A DNA stretch of 64,000 nucleotides from DATBGO01 sp963840095. Lineage in GTDB: Bacteria > Actinomycetota > Actinomycetes > Streptosporangiales > Streptosporangiaceae. The notes below the pieces were generated by a model. The model was not told the origin of the DNA. It ran no database searches and was given only the letters and a program-made list of their open reading frames with translations. Location of the stretch: positions 124,001 to 188,000 of the forward strand of contig CAWIXN010000012.1 in the NCBI GenBank assembly GCA_963840095.1, in the 5' to 3' direction. The position numbers and the translations under genes are program-made. Position 1 is the first letter of the stretch; each line of letters opens with the position of its first letter. Positions 44,408 to 53,740 of this stretch are shown here, one piece after another.

Positions 44408-45943
44408 ATGGGACCACGATCATCCGCCGACCGGGTACTCATTGCCTCCAACCGGGGCCCGGTGTCGTTCACGCTCGACGACGACGGGCAGCTGTCGGTC
44501 CGGCGCGGTGGCGGGGGGATGGTCTCCGGGCTCGCCTCGGTCGCGGGCCGGGCCGACGTCCTGTGGGTCTGCGCTGCGCTCAGTCACGCGGACCGGCTGG
44601 CCGCGCGCCGGGCGCCCGGCGGCCGGCTGGGCCTGGACGGAACCCCGGGCGGCCTCGGCGTGCAGATGCTCGATATCCCGCAGGGGACCTTCGAGCGGGC
44701 CTACAACTCGGTGGCCAACTCCACCCTCTGGTTCGTCCATCACATGCTCTACGACACGCCGAACCAGCCGCATTTCGGGCTCGCGTTCCGGCGCGAATGG
44801 GAGTCCTTCCGCGCCTACAACCGCGCATTCGCCGAGGCACTGGCCGCCGATGCGGGCCCGCCCGCCGCCCGAGCTCAGTCCGCTGCCGCCCGCGATTCCG
44901 GCGACCGCGCGGGCACCGCCGCCGCGGCGCTGCAAAGCCCGGTCCGCGCGGCGATCCAGGACTATCACCTGACCCTGGTCCCGCAGATGCTGGCCAAGCT
45001 ACGCCCCGACATCAAGATCGCGCACTTCACGCACACGCCCTGGGCGCCGCCCGAGTACTACCGGATGCTGCCTGAGCCGGTGGGCCGCGCGGTCCTGGCC
45101 GGGATACTGGGCGCTGATCACGCCGGGTTCCTGTGCCAGCGGTGGGCGGATGCGTTCCTTGACTGCTGCACGGAGATCCTCGGCGCCGCGGTGGACCGCG
45201 ACCGCCAGCAGGTCAGCTACGAAGGCCATGTCACTGGCATCGGCGTGCACCCGCTCGGCGTCCAGGCGGACGAGCTCGTCGCCAGGGCGGCCGAGCCCGA
45301 CGTGCAGTCCAGGGTCGATGCGCTGGCCGAGGCGGCCGGAGTCAGGCGGCTGATCGTCAGGATCGACCGCACCGAGCTGTCCAAGAACATCGTCCGCGGC
45401 CTGGCCGCCTACCGCGAGCTGCTGATCACCTATCCGCAGTGGCGCGGCCAGGTCATGCACGTGGCGTTCGCCTACCCATCCCGGCATGACCTGCCCGAGT
45501 ACCGGGAGTACACGGCCAGCGTGCAGCGGATGGCCAGGCAGATCGTGGACGAGTTCGGCACCGACGACTGGAACCCGCTGATCCTCGAGGTTAACGACGA
45601 CTACGCCAGGTCGCTCGCCGCCTACCGGCTCGCTGATGTGCTGCTGGTCAACCCGATCCGGGACGGCATGAACCTGGTCGCCAAAGAGGGCCCGATCCTG
45701 TCCGATCGCGGTTGCGCCCTCGTGCTGTCCACCGAGGCGGGCGCCGCCGCCGAGCTCGGGCCGCATGCGCTGCTCGTCAACCCTTACGATGTGACGAGCA
45801 CGGCCGACGCGCTGCACGCGGCGCTGACCTTGCCAGATCCGGAGCGCAGGCGCCGCGCGGCGGCACTGGCCCAGCAGGCCGCCGCAATGCCGCCCGCTCG
45901 CTGGTTCGCCGACCAGCTCGCGGCGCTCGACCAGCCGACCTGA
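44408..45943 (+). CDS. otsA: Trehalose-6-phosphate synthase (GT20)
   Basis: 511 residues. It transfers glucose from a nucleotide sugar to glucose 6-phosphate. VLIASNRGPVSFTLDDDGQL and the glycine-rich RRGGGGMVSGLASV form the N-terminal phosphate site. HFTHTPWAPPEYYRMLPEPV, RIDRTELSKNIVRGLAAYRE and LLVNPIRDGMNLVAKEGPIL are the donor-site motifs. It lacks a fused phosphatase domain, and no otsB is next to it. The ATG at MGPRSS fits the family better than the ATG ten codons earlier. A longer frame on the same strand (44206-45075) is a shadow. Confidence 0.93.
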   Translation: MGPRSSADRVLIASNRGPVSFTLDDDGQLSVRRGGGGMVSGLASVAGRADVLWVCAALSHADRLAARRAPGGRLGLDGTPGGLGVQMLDIPQGTFERAYNSVANSTLWFVHHMLYDTPNQPHFGLAFRREWESFRAYNRAFAEALAADAGPPAARAQSAAARDSGDRAGTAAAALQSPVRAAIQDYHLTLVPQMLAKLRPDIKIAHFTHTPWAPPEYYRMLPEPVGRAVLAGILGADHAGFLCQRWADAFLDCCTEILGAAVDRDRQQVSYEGHVTGIGVHPLGVQADELVARAAEPDVQSRVDALAEAAGVRRLIVRIDRTELSKNIVRGLAAYRELLITYPQWRGQVMHVAFAYPSRHDLPEYREYTASVQRMARQIVDEFGTDDWNPLILEVNDDYARSLAAYRLADVLLVNPIRDGMNLVAKEGPILSDRGCALVLSTEAGAAAELGPHALLVNPYDVTSTADALHAALTLPDPERRRRAAALAQQAAAMPPARWFADQLAALDQPT

Positions 45944-46076
45944 ACCGTTACGCCTCACCCTGCACTCGCAGAGCCTGCGCCCGCAGCGCATCCACCCGCA
46001 TAGCCTGCACTCGCGCAGCCGCCACCGCACCGCCGACGCTGCTCGGACCGGCCTCGCAGCACCGGACCGGCTGCAG

Positions 46077-47174
46077 CTACTGCTCGCTGACGACCTTGGC
46101 CAGGGCCTCGGCGACGCGCAGCTGGTCGGCGTCGGTCAGGTCCGGGTACATGGGCAGCGCCAGATGCCGTTCAAATAGCTGCCCGGATACCGGGCACTGC
46201 GCCGCGCCGTGGCCGTAGACAGACTGCCGGTGCAGCGCGTAGGTGCCGATGTTGCAGCCGATGCCCTGGGCGCGCAGGGCGACCGCGACGGCGTCCCGGC
46301 GCAGCGGCGGCTCCACGGTCACGGCGTAGGTCTGCCAGGTCGGCGAGCGATCGGGCGGTACGAGCGGGAGGATTATCCCGGGGATGCCGCCGAGCAGGTC
46401 AGCGTACCCGGCAGCCAGTTTCCTGCGGCGCTTCAGGAACTGCTCGAGTTTGCCGAGCTGCACCGACGCGACGGCCGCCAGGATGTCGGAGAGCTTGTAG
46501 TTGAAACCGATCCCGGGGAAGGTCGGGACCTGCAGGCCGTCACCCGACTGGCGCTCGAAGGCGTTCTCCATGCCGAAACAGGCGTCCCTGCGTACCCGCG
46601 CGGCGAGCGTGGCGTCGTCGGTCGTGACTACCCCGCCCTCACCGCAGGTGATCCCCTTGCGCGCGTGCAGGGAGAACACCGCGACCTCGCCGAAGCTCCC
46701 GCATGGGCGGCCGCTGTAGCTCCCGCCGGCCGAGCACGCCGCGTCCTCGATCAGGACCAGCCCGTGCCGCCAGGCGATCTGCTCAAGCGGGCTCCAGTCG
46801 GCGGGCACCCCTAGGGCGTCGACGGCCATGATGGCCCGGGTTCTCGGGGTGATGGCGGCCTCGACCAGGCCAGGGTCGATCGTAGCGGTGTCCGCGCGCA
46901 CGTCGACGAAGACCGGCGACGCGCCGCAGTACAGCACCGCGTGGCCGGTCGCTGGAAAGCTGTAGTCGGCGACGATGACCTCGTCGCCGGGGCCCAGGCC
47001 TAAGGCGACCAGCGCCAGATGCAGGCCTGCCGTGCAGTTGTTCACGGCGATGGCGTGCCTGCGACCGGTCAACCGCTTGAAGTCCGCCTCGAGCGCCAGG
47101 CCATGCGGTCCCTGGCCGGCCAGCCAGCCAGAGTCGAATACGCCAGCTACGGCCGCCAGTTCCGCCTCGTCCAT
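46077..47174 (-). CDS. DegT/DnrJ/EryC1-family sugar aminotransferase
   Basis: 365 residues. A PLP enzyme that aminates keto-deoxy nucleotide sugars. Landmarks: GWLAGQGPHGLALEADFKRL, AVNNCTAGLHLALVALGLGP, VIVADYSFPATGHAVLYCGA, VLIEDAACSAGG and the PLP lysine in FSLHARKGITCGEGGVVTTD. The family motif IPLTRPSMDE runs across the ATG: IPLTRPS is encoded just upstream of it, and the only upstream candidate before the next stop is a CTG. So the native start may be lost or non-standard. An epimerase scar and a hexapeptide acyltransferase lie to the right on the other strand. Confidence 0.87.
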   Translation of the reverse strand: MDEAELAAVAGVFDSGWLAGQGPHGLALEADFKRLTGRRHAIAVNNCTAGLHLALVALGLGPGDEVIVADYSFPATGHAVLYCGASPVFVDVRADTATIDPGLVEAAITPRTRAIMAVDALGVPADWSPLEQIAWRHGLVLIEDAACSAGGSYSGRPCGSFGEVAVFSLHARKGITCGEGGVVTTDDATLAARVRRDACFGMENAFERQSGDGLQVPTFPGIGFNYKLSDILAAVASVQLGKLEQFLKRRRKLAAGYADLLGGIPGIILPLVPPDRSPTWQTYAVTVEPPLRRDAVAVALRAQGIGCNIGTYALHRQSVYGHGAAQCPVSGQLFERHLALPMYPDLTDADQLRVAEALAKVVSEQ

Positions 47175-47478
47175 CGACGGGCGGGTCAGCGGGATGGGCA
47201 GGGTGGGCGGGCGATCGTCTGTCCGGAGCGGGGGGCCGGCCGGGCGTGCGCGGGAACCGGCCTAGCGTGCGCGGGCGTGGCCGCTGCCGGGCGGGCCGTC
47301 GTCAGGGGCTCAGTCACGGTAGGGAGCGTACCGGTGACCGAAGCTATCCGGAAGCGGCTTGTAACTGGAACTTAGCTGACAGTAATCGTCAACGCCTCTA
47401 TCCTGGGCGGACTGCAGCTGAAAGGCACGGCGGCTGACCGGCCGCCGTCCGGCCGTCACGACGCCTGACTGGCCCGGC

Positions 47479-47613
47479 GCCCGGCTGGGGTTCGCCCGGC
47501 TGGGGTTCGCCCGGCTGGGGTTCGCCCGGCTGGGGTTCGCCCGGCTGGGGTTCGCCCGGCTGGGGTCCGCCCGGCTGGGGTCCGCCCGGCTGGCCGGTCG
47601 CCCGGCTGGCCCG
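47479..47613. repeat. 15-bp minisatellite, nine units
   Basis: GCCCGGCTGGGGTTC is repeated about nine times, with variants GGGGTCC and GGCCGGTC at the right end. It lies between the aminotransferase and the epimerase scar. 47175-47651 holds no supported gene. Confidence 0.92.
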
Positions 47614-47651
47614 TCGTCCGCCATTGCGCTCACCGTCGAAGGAGAACGCCG

Positions 47652-47849
47652 ATGAAGACTCGCGATACAGCGGTCCTCGTCACCGGCGGGCTCCGCCGCC
47701 TGGCAACGGGCGAGGCAGCGGTTATCGACGGCCGGGGCGAGCAGTCGATGGACTTCGTCCACGTCAGCGACGTTGCCCGGTCGGTCGGGCTCGCGGAGGG
47801 TCTCGCCTCGGTTGTCCAGCACTTGAAGCTGACCGGAGAGCTGAGCTGA
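47652..47849 (+). pseudogene. NAD-dependent epimerase/dehydratase scar
   Basis: 65 codons. The first residues, MKTRDTAVLVTGG, are the start of a Rossmann NAD site. They are joined directly to LATGEAAVIDGRGEQSMDFV followed by HVSDVARS, which normally lies about 200 residues later in UDP-sugar epimerases. An in-frame internal deletion has removed the rest. A start and ribosome site (GGAGAA) remain, so a short peptide may still be made. It ends five bases before the acyltransferase. Confidence 0.65.
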
Positions 47850-47854
47850 CTCGG

Positions 47855-48364
47855 ATGGACGCCGGCGGAGCCAACCCGTACAACGATCTGGCCTGTTTCG
47901 TCGCCGAGCCAGTCATCGGCGAGGGCACCTGGATCGGGCCGTTCTGCCTCATCGACGGTTCCGGCGGCCTGGTCATCGGCCGTGGCTGCGACCTAGCTGG
48001 CGGAGTGCACGTTTACACCCACTCCACCGCTCGCCGCTGTGTCAGCGATCGGGCCGTGCCGATCGAACGGCGCCCGGTCCGCATCGGTGATTGCACGTTC
48101 ATCGGCGCCAATGCGGTGATCCTGATGGGTGTCACGATCGGCAGTCATTGCGTGATCGGCGCGGGCGCGGTCGTCAGCACCGACGTGCCGGACTTCGGTG
48201 TTGCCGTCGGCATCCCTGCGCGCGTGGTCGGCACCGTCGATAGCCGGACCGGGGCGATCTACTACGCTGAGCGCGCCGGTTCGCATGCCGCGCCGACTGG
48301 CCTGCATGCCGCCCCGGCCGGCTCGCACGCCGCGCCCGATCGTTCACGCGCCGAGCCAGTTTAG
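47855..48364 (+). CDS. Hexapeptide-repeat acyltransferase
   Basis: 169 residues. A left-handed beta helix: EPVIGEGTWIGPFCLIDGSG, GLVIGRGCDLAGGVHVYTHS, then RIGDCTFIGANAVILMGVTI and GSHCVIGAGAVVSTDVPDFG with the closing AVGIPARVVG. The catalytic histidine is probably that of YTHST. Such enzymes acetylate amino sugars, which fits the nearby DegT aminotransferase. The C-terminus carries a SHAAPTGLHAAPAGSHAAP repeat that is not part of the fold. Confidence 0.83.
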   Translation: MDAGGANPYNDLACFVAEPVIGEGTWIGPFCLIDGSGGLVIGRGCDLAGGVHVYTHSTARRCVSDRAVPIERRPVRIGDCTFIGANAVILMGVTIGSHCVIGAGAVVSTDVPDFGVAVGIPARVVGTVDSRTGAIYYAERAGSHAAPTGLHAAPAGSHAAPDRSRAEPV

Positions 48365-48375
48365 TTCTGCCCGGG

Positions 48376-48618
48376 TCAATCCGGCCCGGGTGACCGCATC
48401 CGGCTTCTCCTGCCGCGCTGCCTGCGCAGCCGCGCGACCAGCACCGGATCGAACTGCGCCGCTTCCGGCCGGTCGATCAGCTCGTTAAGCAGCTGGTAGT
48501 ACCGGGTGACCGGGATGCCCAGCACCTCGAGGATTTCCCGTTCCTTCGCGCCAGCCACCCGCCACCAGCTTCGCTCGAAGGCCAGGATGCGCATGTCCAG
48601 CTCAGACAGCGCCGCCAT
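48376..48618 (-). CDS. DUF3263 protein
   Basis: 80 residues, helical. LDMRILAFERSWWRVAGAKE and REILEVLGIPVTRYYQLLNE are the DUF3263 signature, and the C-terminus is strongly basic (RLRRQRGRRSRMRS). It resembles a helix-turn-helix protein in shape. Its function is unknown, and it is common in actinobacteria. Confidence 0.88.
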   Translation of the reverse strand: MAALSELDMRILAFERSWWRVAGAKEREILEVLGIPVTRYYQLLNELIDRPEAAQFDPVLVARLRRQRGRRSRMRSPGPD

Positions 48619-48662
48619 CCCGCCTCCAAGTCGGTCTCGCCAATTGCATCGTAGGCAGGCCT

Positions 48663-49517
48663 ATGCGGGACGGCTACGGAGACGTACGCTCACCCTTCGT
48701 GGCCTCCTTCGATTACCTGACATTTCTCACTGACTACGGCCTAGAGGACGGGTTCGTCGCGGCGTGCCATGGCGTCGCCGCCAAGATCGTTCCAGGCGCC
48801 CGGATTATCGACCTCACGCACCTGGTGCCGCCCGGCGACGTGAGGCGGGGCGCGGCCGTTCTGGCCCAGACCGTTCCCTACCTGCCGCCCGCCGTGCACG
48901 TCGCCGTCGTTGATCCCGGCGTAGGTACCGCGCGGCGCGGCGTGGCCATCCGGGCCGGCGAGAGCATCCTGGTCGGGCCGGACAACGGGGTGCTGTCCTG
49001 GACGGTGGCCGCGCTCGGCGGCGGGGAGCGGGCCGTCCAGCTCACCAACGGCGACTTGTGGCTGCACCCGGTATCGCCGACCTTCCACGGCCGGGACATC
49101 TTCATGCCGACGGCCGCGCACCTCGCCGCCGGGGCCGATCTCGCCACCGCCGGGACCGAGATCAAGCTGGCCGATCTCGTGTCGCTGCCTGCCCCGACCA
49201 GCAGGGTGCGGGACGGGGAGGCGGAGGGCGAGGTGATGTCGGTGGACAGGTTCGGCAACGTACAGCTGTCCATTCCTGCTGCCGAAGCCAGCCGCCTCGG
49301 CGTCAGGTTCGGGTCGCCGCTGGTCGTACGGTGCGGTCGCCGCCAGCTGACGGTGCCCTACCTCGAGACCTTCGCGGCGGTCGCGCCGGGCGAGATCGTC
49401 GCGTATACCGACAGCGCCGGCCTGATCTCGCTGGCGGTCAACGCGGGCGACGCGGCCGAGCAGCTCGGCCTCCCGCCAGGCGCGCACGTCCGGCTTTCGG
49501 TGGCACATCAGTCCTGA
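48663..49517 (+). CDS. SAM hydrolase/hydroxide adenosyltransferase (DUF62)
   Basis: 284 residues. The fluorinase/chlorinase superfamily; the ordinary bacterial members hydrolyse SAM to adenosine and methionine with hydroxide. Motifs: FLTDYGLEDGFVAACHGVAA, IIDLTHLVPPGDVRRGAAVL, VVDPGVGTARRGVAIRAG, VGPDNGVLSW and the C-terminal DRFGNVQLSIPAAEA. The D, R and H set of the hydroxide type seems present (DPGVGTARR, THLV). The start may be the GTG of VASFDYL. Divergent from the DUF3263 gene by 45 bases. Confidence 0.92.
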   Translation: MRDGYGDVRSPFVASFDYLTFLTDYGLEDGFVAACHGVAAKIVPGARIIDLTHLVPPGDVRRGAAVLAQTVPYLPPAVHVAVVDPGVGTARRGVAIRAGESILVGPDNGVLSWTVAALGGGERAVQLTNGDLWLHPVSPTFHGRDIFMPTAAHLAAGADLATAGTEIKLADLVSLPAPTSRVRDGEAEGEVMSVDRFGNVQLSIPAAEASRLGVRFGSPLVVRCGRRQLTVPYLETFAAVAPGEIVAYTDSAGLISLAVNAGDAAEQLGLPPGAHVRLSVAHQS

Positions 49518-49649
49518 CGCTGTTGCGGTCCGCCAGCCCGGACCGGGTCCCTGGCGCGCCGCCTGGACCCGGCCCTGCCGCTCGCGCCCCGGACCCGGCC
49601 TCCGCTGTCCGCCGCGGCGGATCCCGGCGCCACCGCCCTGGTCAGCCTG

Positions 49650-49699
49650 TGATTGTGACTACTTCTCCGCGATGTGCGCTGAAAAGTAGTCACGATCAT
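49650..49699. repeat. Dispersed hairpin element, copy 2
   Basis: TGATTGTGACTACTTCTC and GAAAAGTAGTCACGATCA pair around CGCGATGTGCGCT. Compensating changes relative to copies 1 and 3 (CGTC to AGTC with TAGT) keep the stem paired. It lies between two tandem genes. Confidence 0.8.
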
Positions 49700-49867
49700 G
49701 GAAAATGGCGGGATGGTTCTGCGGGCCGCTCCTGGCGTACTGATCCTGAACTGCGCATTTGCGGTTCGGGCTAAGCTGTCGCAGGCCGCGCAAATAACGC
49801 TGGCCACCACATGCCAGGCCAGTACATGGCAGAATGCCGAATACCCCGTCACGGAAGGCAAGAAGGC

Positions 49868-52864
49868 GTGCCGCTGAGGTTCCCACGCTCGGCGATGGTG
49901 CCTGCTGCCATCGGCCTAGCGGTTGCATGCGTTGCACTCAGCAGTGCACCCACTCTGGCTGATCAGGTCCGCGACCAGGAATGGTGGATCCGCTCCCTGC
50001 ATGTCGCGCAGGCCTGGCGTACCACCGAAGGCTCGGGCGTTACGGTGGCCGTGCTGGACACCGGCACCGACCCAATGCAGCCGGACCTGGCCGGATCGGT
50101 TTTGACTGGACCTGACTTCACGCATTCGGGCGAGACGGCGGCCAGCCCGTATTTCTATGCCCACGGGACTGCGGTGGCCAGCCTCATCGCCGGGCACGGG
50201 CATGGATCTGGCCGCGCGACGTCCGGCGTGGTCGGCATTGCGCCTGCGGCGCGGATCCTGTCGGTCAGGGTGACTCTGGCGCCCGGAGACCCGCTACTGG
50301 CTAACGCGCGGATCGCGGCCGCGCTGCCCGCCGCGATCGCCGCCGGGATCAAGTACGCGGCCAGGCAGGGCGCACAGGTCATCGATCTGCCGCTCGACCC
50401 GGGGCAGGCAGGCGCGGGAGGCACACCCGCCGCAGCTGCCGCCGCCGGCGGCGGCGGCGGCAGCCTGGCCGAGCAGGCAGCCATCGATTACGCGCTCAGG
50501 AAAGGCGCCGTGGTCGTCGCGCCCGCAGGTGATGACGGCGGCGCCGGTAACGCCGCCAATTTCCCTGCCGCGTATCCGGGTGTTATCTCGGTAGGCTCGT
50601 TCAACTCGGCCATCATCAAGTCGCCCTTCTCTATCCGCCAGGGGTACGTCACGCTGACCGCGCCGGGTCAGGGCGTGATCGCTGCCAGCACGACGTCCGG
50701 CTACGCGGTCATGAACAGCACCAGCGCGGCGAGTGCCATCGTGGCCGGGATCGCGGCGCTTGTCAGGTCCCAGTTCCCCGACCTGACGCCCGCTCAGGTC
50801 ACCCAGGCGCTTAAGAACGGCACCGTATTCCACCCGGGCGGCACGACCGGCAGCGGCTCAGGCGCTGGGACGGTCGATGCGGCCCGGGCACTGACCGCGG
50901 CAGCGGCGCTGGCCGGACCCGGGGTGGCACGCGCTGGAACCGGCGCGCTCCCGCAGGCGCTCCCGGTCGCGCCGCCGCTGCCCACCGTGCGCCAGCCCCT
51001 GACGTCGGCTCGGCTGGAGAAGGACGGGCTCATCTCCGGGGCCGTTCTCCTCCTGCTGCTGCTGCTGATCGCCGGGCTCGCGGCGGCGCGGCGGCGGCGC
51101 GACCGCAGACCGGCCTTCGGTGCGGCGGACGAGCCGGGATGGAATCGTTATCCGGAGACAGAGGGCAACCAGGGGGAACCGGCGCTTGCCTACCTCGCCG
51201 CTCCGTCCGCTCAGGCCGTCCATGCGCCCGCCTCGCATGGGGGTTCGCGTCCGCTGACGGCCGCGGGCCTGCGCGCGGGCAGCGTTGGCACCGCAGTCCG
51301 TGACGTCCCTGCCCGTGACGCCATGCGAGGGGACACCGCAGGGCGGGAGTCCGTCTGGGGCCGCCCGGTCGGGCGCATGGCCGTGTGGAACGATGCGGCC
51401 GAGGATAGCGCCGGGCGCGACGCTGTCTGGGGCGATCCCGCCGGACGCGACCCCGGGCGGCGGAAGTCCTCCTCGCCCTGGGAAGACGCCCCACGGCCGT
51501 CGACCCCTTCTCCCTGGGACGACGTCGGCCGGAAGTCCTCAAGGGACGACGCCTCCGATCGGGACACTGCCGATCGTGAAACTGCCGGGCTGGACGCCGC
51601 TGAGCGGGACGCTGCCGGGCGGGACGCTGCCGGGCGCGACGCCGGGCGGCGGGACGCTGCCGGGCGAGAGACTGCTGGGCGGCAGACCGCAGAGCACAGC
51701 TCTGTCTGGGGCGATCCCGCCGGGCGCGCCACTAGCAGACGGGCGGCTTCGTCTCCCTGGGAGGACGCGCCACGGCCGTCGACTCCCTCCCCCTGGGACG
51801 ACGCCGCTGGGCGGAAGTCCTCCCGGGGGAGTACTGCCAAACGCGACGCCGACGGCGGAGCCATCAACATCGGCGACGCCGGCAGCCTTGTTACCGGCAG
51901 CCTCGATACCGGCAGCCTCGATACCGGCAGCCTCGATACCGGCAGCCTTGACGCCGGGGAGTCCGCTGCCGGGGAGTCCGCTGCCGGGGAGTCCGCTGCC
52001 GGTGGCTCCGCTGCGGGCGAGTCCGTTGCGGGCGGCCCCCCTGCTGATCGGTTCGGTGCTGCCGACCGGTCTGCGCCCGGTGGCGACTTCGCCGGGTTCG
52101 AGAGCCTCGCCAGCCCCGAGCGCGGCCCGTCCTTTTCCAGCTTCGCCAAGCCTGCTGAGCTGGCCGACTCGGACACGGCCGCCGGGACGGCGGCGCCCGG
52201 CGCTGGGGGGAGCCTTACGACCGGCAGGTCGTCGGCCGGACGGAACAGGCCAGGACGAACCGGCGCTTCCCCCGCACCGGCTGGCCCGAGCAACTCCAAC
52301 GGGCCGGGCAGTTCCCGGGACCCGGACGGGGCAGGCGATGCCTTCGGCTCCAGTGGCCCTGGCGGTTCCCGGACCACCTCCAGTCCGAGCGTCTTCGAGG
52401 TAGGCCAGGGCGGCTTCACCGGGTCCAGCAGCTTCACCGGCCTCAGCCCGAGGGCGGCGCCGGCCAGGCCGAGTGCGGTAGGCCAGGTGCCAAGTCCCGC
52501 GGTGGCGCCGGTGTCTCGGCCGCCGTCCAGCCGGACGCCAAGGGTTTCCGGCTCGCCGCCCTGGGAGCCGGCGGTCAAGCCAGATAGCGAACTGCCGTGG
52601 GCGCGCGGCCCGGCTCCGCACGCGAGCAAAGGACGCGACTCCGTGAGCCCGCCGCGTGCTGAGTCCTCGTCATTGTGGGACAGCGCCCGGCCCGGCCCCG
52701 GCTCGTCTGCCACCGATAGCGCGGGTGGTACCGAAGCGTTCTCCCACCGGGCCGACCGCGCCGACAGCGAGCCCGGCGATGGCAATACTGAAGGGCAGAT
52801 TTACGTCTGGAACCTGGGCGAGACAACGGAAACGTTTCCCTCCGTACCCGGTGACGAGGACTGA
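49868..52864 (+). CDS. Membrane-anchored subtilisin-like (S8) protease, mycosin-like
   Basis: 998 residues. Signal peptide (1-32), then an S8 catalytic domain (about 40-355): Asp in VTVAVLDTGTDPMQPDL, His in YAHGTAVASLIAGHG, oxyanion region VVVAPAGDDGG and Ser in MNSTSAASAIVAGIAAL, where the usual GTS is STS. A membrane helix (SGAVLLLLLLLIAGLAAARR) near residue 400 follows. This is mycosin architecture, but no ESX secretion genes are near. The remaining roughly 590 residues are a low-complexity tail, presumably cytoplasmic, with repeats of AGRDAAGRDA, SLDTGSLDTG, ESAAGESAAG and a twice-repeated SSPWEDAPRPSTPSPWDD block. The GTG is preferred to an ATG 19 codons upstream. Confidence 0.88.
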   Translation: MPLRFPRSAMVPAAIGLAVACVALSSAPTLADQVRDQEWWIRSLHVAQAWRTTEGSGVTVAVLDTGTDPMQPDLAGSVLTGPDFTHSGETAASPYFYAHGTAVASLIAGHGHGSGRATSGVVGIAPAARILSVRVTLAPGDPLLANARIAAALPAAIAAGIKYAARQGAQVIDLPLDPGQAGAGGTPAAAAAAGGGGGSLAEQAAIDYALRKGAVVVAPAGDDGGAGNAANFPAAYPGVISVGSFNSAIIKSPFSIRQGYVTLTAPGQGVIAASTTSGYAVMNSTSAASAIVAGIAALVRSQFPDLTPAQVTQALKNGTVFHPGGTTGSGSGAGTVDAARALTAAAALAGPGVARAGTGALPQALPVAPPLPTVRQPLTSARLEKDGLISGAVLLLLLLLIAGLAAARRRRDRRPAFGAADEPGWNRYPETEGNQGEPALAYLAAPSAQAVHAPASHGGSRPLTAAGLRAGSVGTAVRDVPARDAMRGDTAGRESVWGRPVGRMAVWNDAAEDSAGRDAVWGDPAGRDPGRRKSSSPWEDAPRPSTPSPWDDVGRKSSRDDASDRDTADRETAGLDAAERDAAGRDAAGRDAGRRDAAGRETAGRQTAEHSSVWGDPAGRATSRRAASSPWEDAPRPSTPSPWDDAAGRKSSRGSTAKRDADGGAINIGDAGSLVTGSLDTGSLDTGSLDTGSLDAGESAAGESAAGESAAGGSAAGESVAGGPPADRFGAADRSAPGGDFAGFESLASPERGPSFSSFAKPAELADSDTAAGTAAPGAGGSLTTGRSSAGRNRPGRTGASPAPAGPSNSNGPGSSRDPDGAGDAFGSSGPGGSRTTSSPSVFEVGQGGFTGSSSFTGLSPRAAPARPSAVGQVPSPAVAPVSRPPSSRTPRVSGSPPWEPAVKPDSELPWARGPAPHASKGRDSVSPPRAESSSLWDSARPGPGSSATDSAGGTEAFSHRADRADSEPGDGNTEGQIYVWNLGETTETFPSVPGDED

Positions 52865-52942
52865 TCGATCCCGATAGCCGGGCCCGAGCCGACCTCCGGG
52901 GCAGCCGCAGTCAGCCGCAGTCAGTCGGGGAGGCAGCAGCAG

Positions 52943-53629
52943 TCAGCCGGAGCGCGCCGCAGCGGCGAGTTCCTCTTTGCGCACGGACGCATACATCGAC
53001 ACGTATTCCTGACCGGAGAGCGCCTGGATTGCCTTCATCACATCGTCGGTGACCGCCCGCCGCTCCCTGGCCCCGGTGCGCTCGTGGTGATCGAAGGTCA
53101 GCGGCTCGCCGACCCTGATCCTGATCTTGCGAAACCTTGGAACCCGGTGCCCGGGTGGCAGCACCCGGTCGGTTCCCACCATGGCGACAGGGATGACCGG
53201 GACCCTGGCATTGAGCGCGAGCCAGCCGATGCCGGTCCGGCCCCGGTAGAGCCGCCCGTCCGGGGACCGGGTCCCCTCTGGGTAGATGCCGAAAAGCGCC
53301 CCGCCCCGCAGCAAGCCGAGTGCCGAGTCGAGCATGTCCTGTGCGGCGCGGGCACCGGCCCGGTCGACCGACAGCTGCCCCGTCGCCCGCAGGTAAGCAC
53401 TGGTGAGGCGGTCGACAAGGCCGGTCCCCGTGAAGTACTCGGACTTGGCGGCGAACGTGACCGGCCTGCTGACCATCAGCGGCAGGAAGATCGAGTCCAC
53501 GATGGACAGGTGGTTCGAGGCGAGAATCGCCCCGCCCGACGAGGGGATGTGCTCGCTGCCGGTTATCTCAGGGCGCCATAGCCCGTAGAGGAATGGCCCG
53601 GCCAGCACCCTCGACATCCGATACTGCAA
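52943..53629 (-). CDS. 1-acylglycerol-3-phosphate acyltransferase (PlsC family)
   Basis: 228 residues. It makes phosphatidic acid or acylates a related lipid at the membrane. The catalytic HX4D is in LASNHLSIVDSIFLPLMVSR, the acceptor motif is FGIYPEGTRSPDGRLYRGRT, and VPVIPVAMVGTDRVLPPG is the fourth block. The N-terminus is amphipathic. It sits between the protease and the glycosyltransferase, both on the other strand. Confidence 0.93.
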   Translation of the reverse strand: MQYRMSRVLAGPFLYGLWRPEITGSEHIPSSGGAILASNHLSIVDSIFLPLMVSRPVTFAAKSEYFTGTGLVDRLTSAYLRATGQLSVDRAGARAAQDMLDSALGLLRGGALFGIYPEGTRSPDGRLYRGRTGIGWLALNARVPVIPVAMVGTDRVLPPGHRVPRFRKIRIRVGEPLTFDHHERTGARERRAVTDDVMKAIQALSGQEYVSMYASVRKEELAAAARSG

Positions 53630-53740
53630 CCCGGACCTCCTGCTACAAGCTCGTCACGGCAGTCACAGGGTAGCCCGCAGGCAAGACCAGTCAGTCGACG
53701 AGTCGGTCGGCGCTGGAGCGCCCGGATACGCTAGCCGTTC

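Noticed and set aside
44206..45075. Long plus-strand frame over the trehalose synthase gene
   Set aside because: Arginine- and proline-rich shadow in another frame; the otsA frame carries all GT20 motifs.
47479..47613. Regular repeats suggesting a CRISPR array
   Set aside because: The 15-bp units are directly adjacent with no unique spacers, and no cas genes are present. It is a minisatellite.
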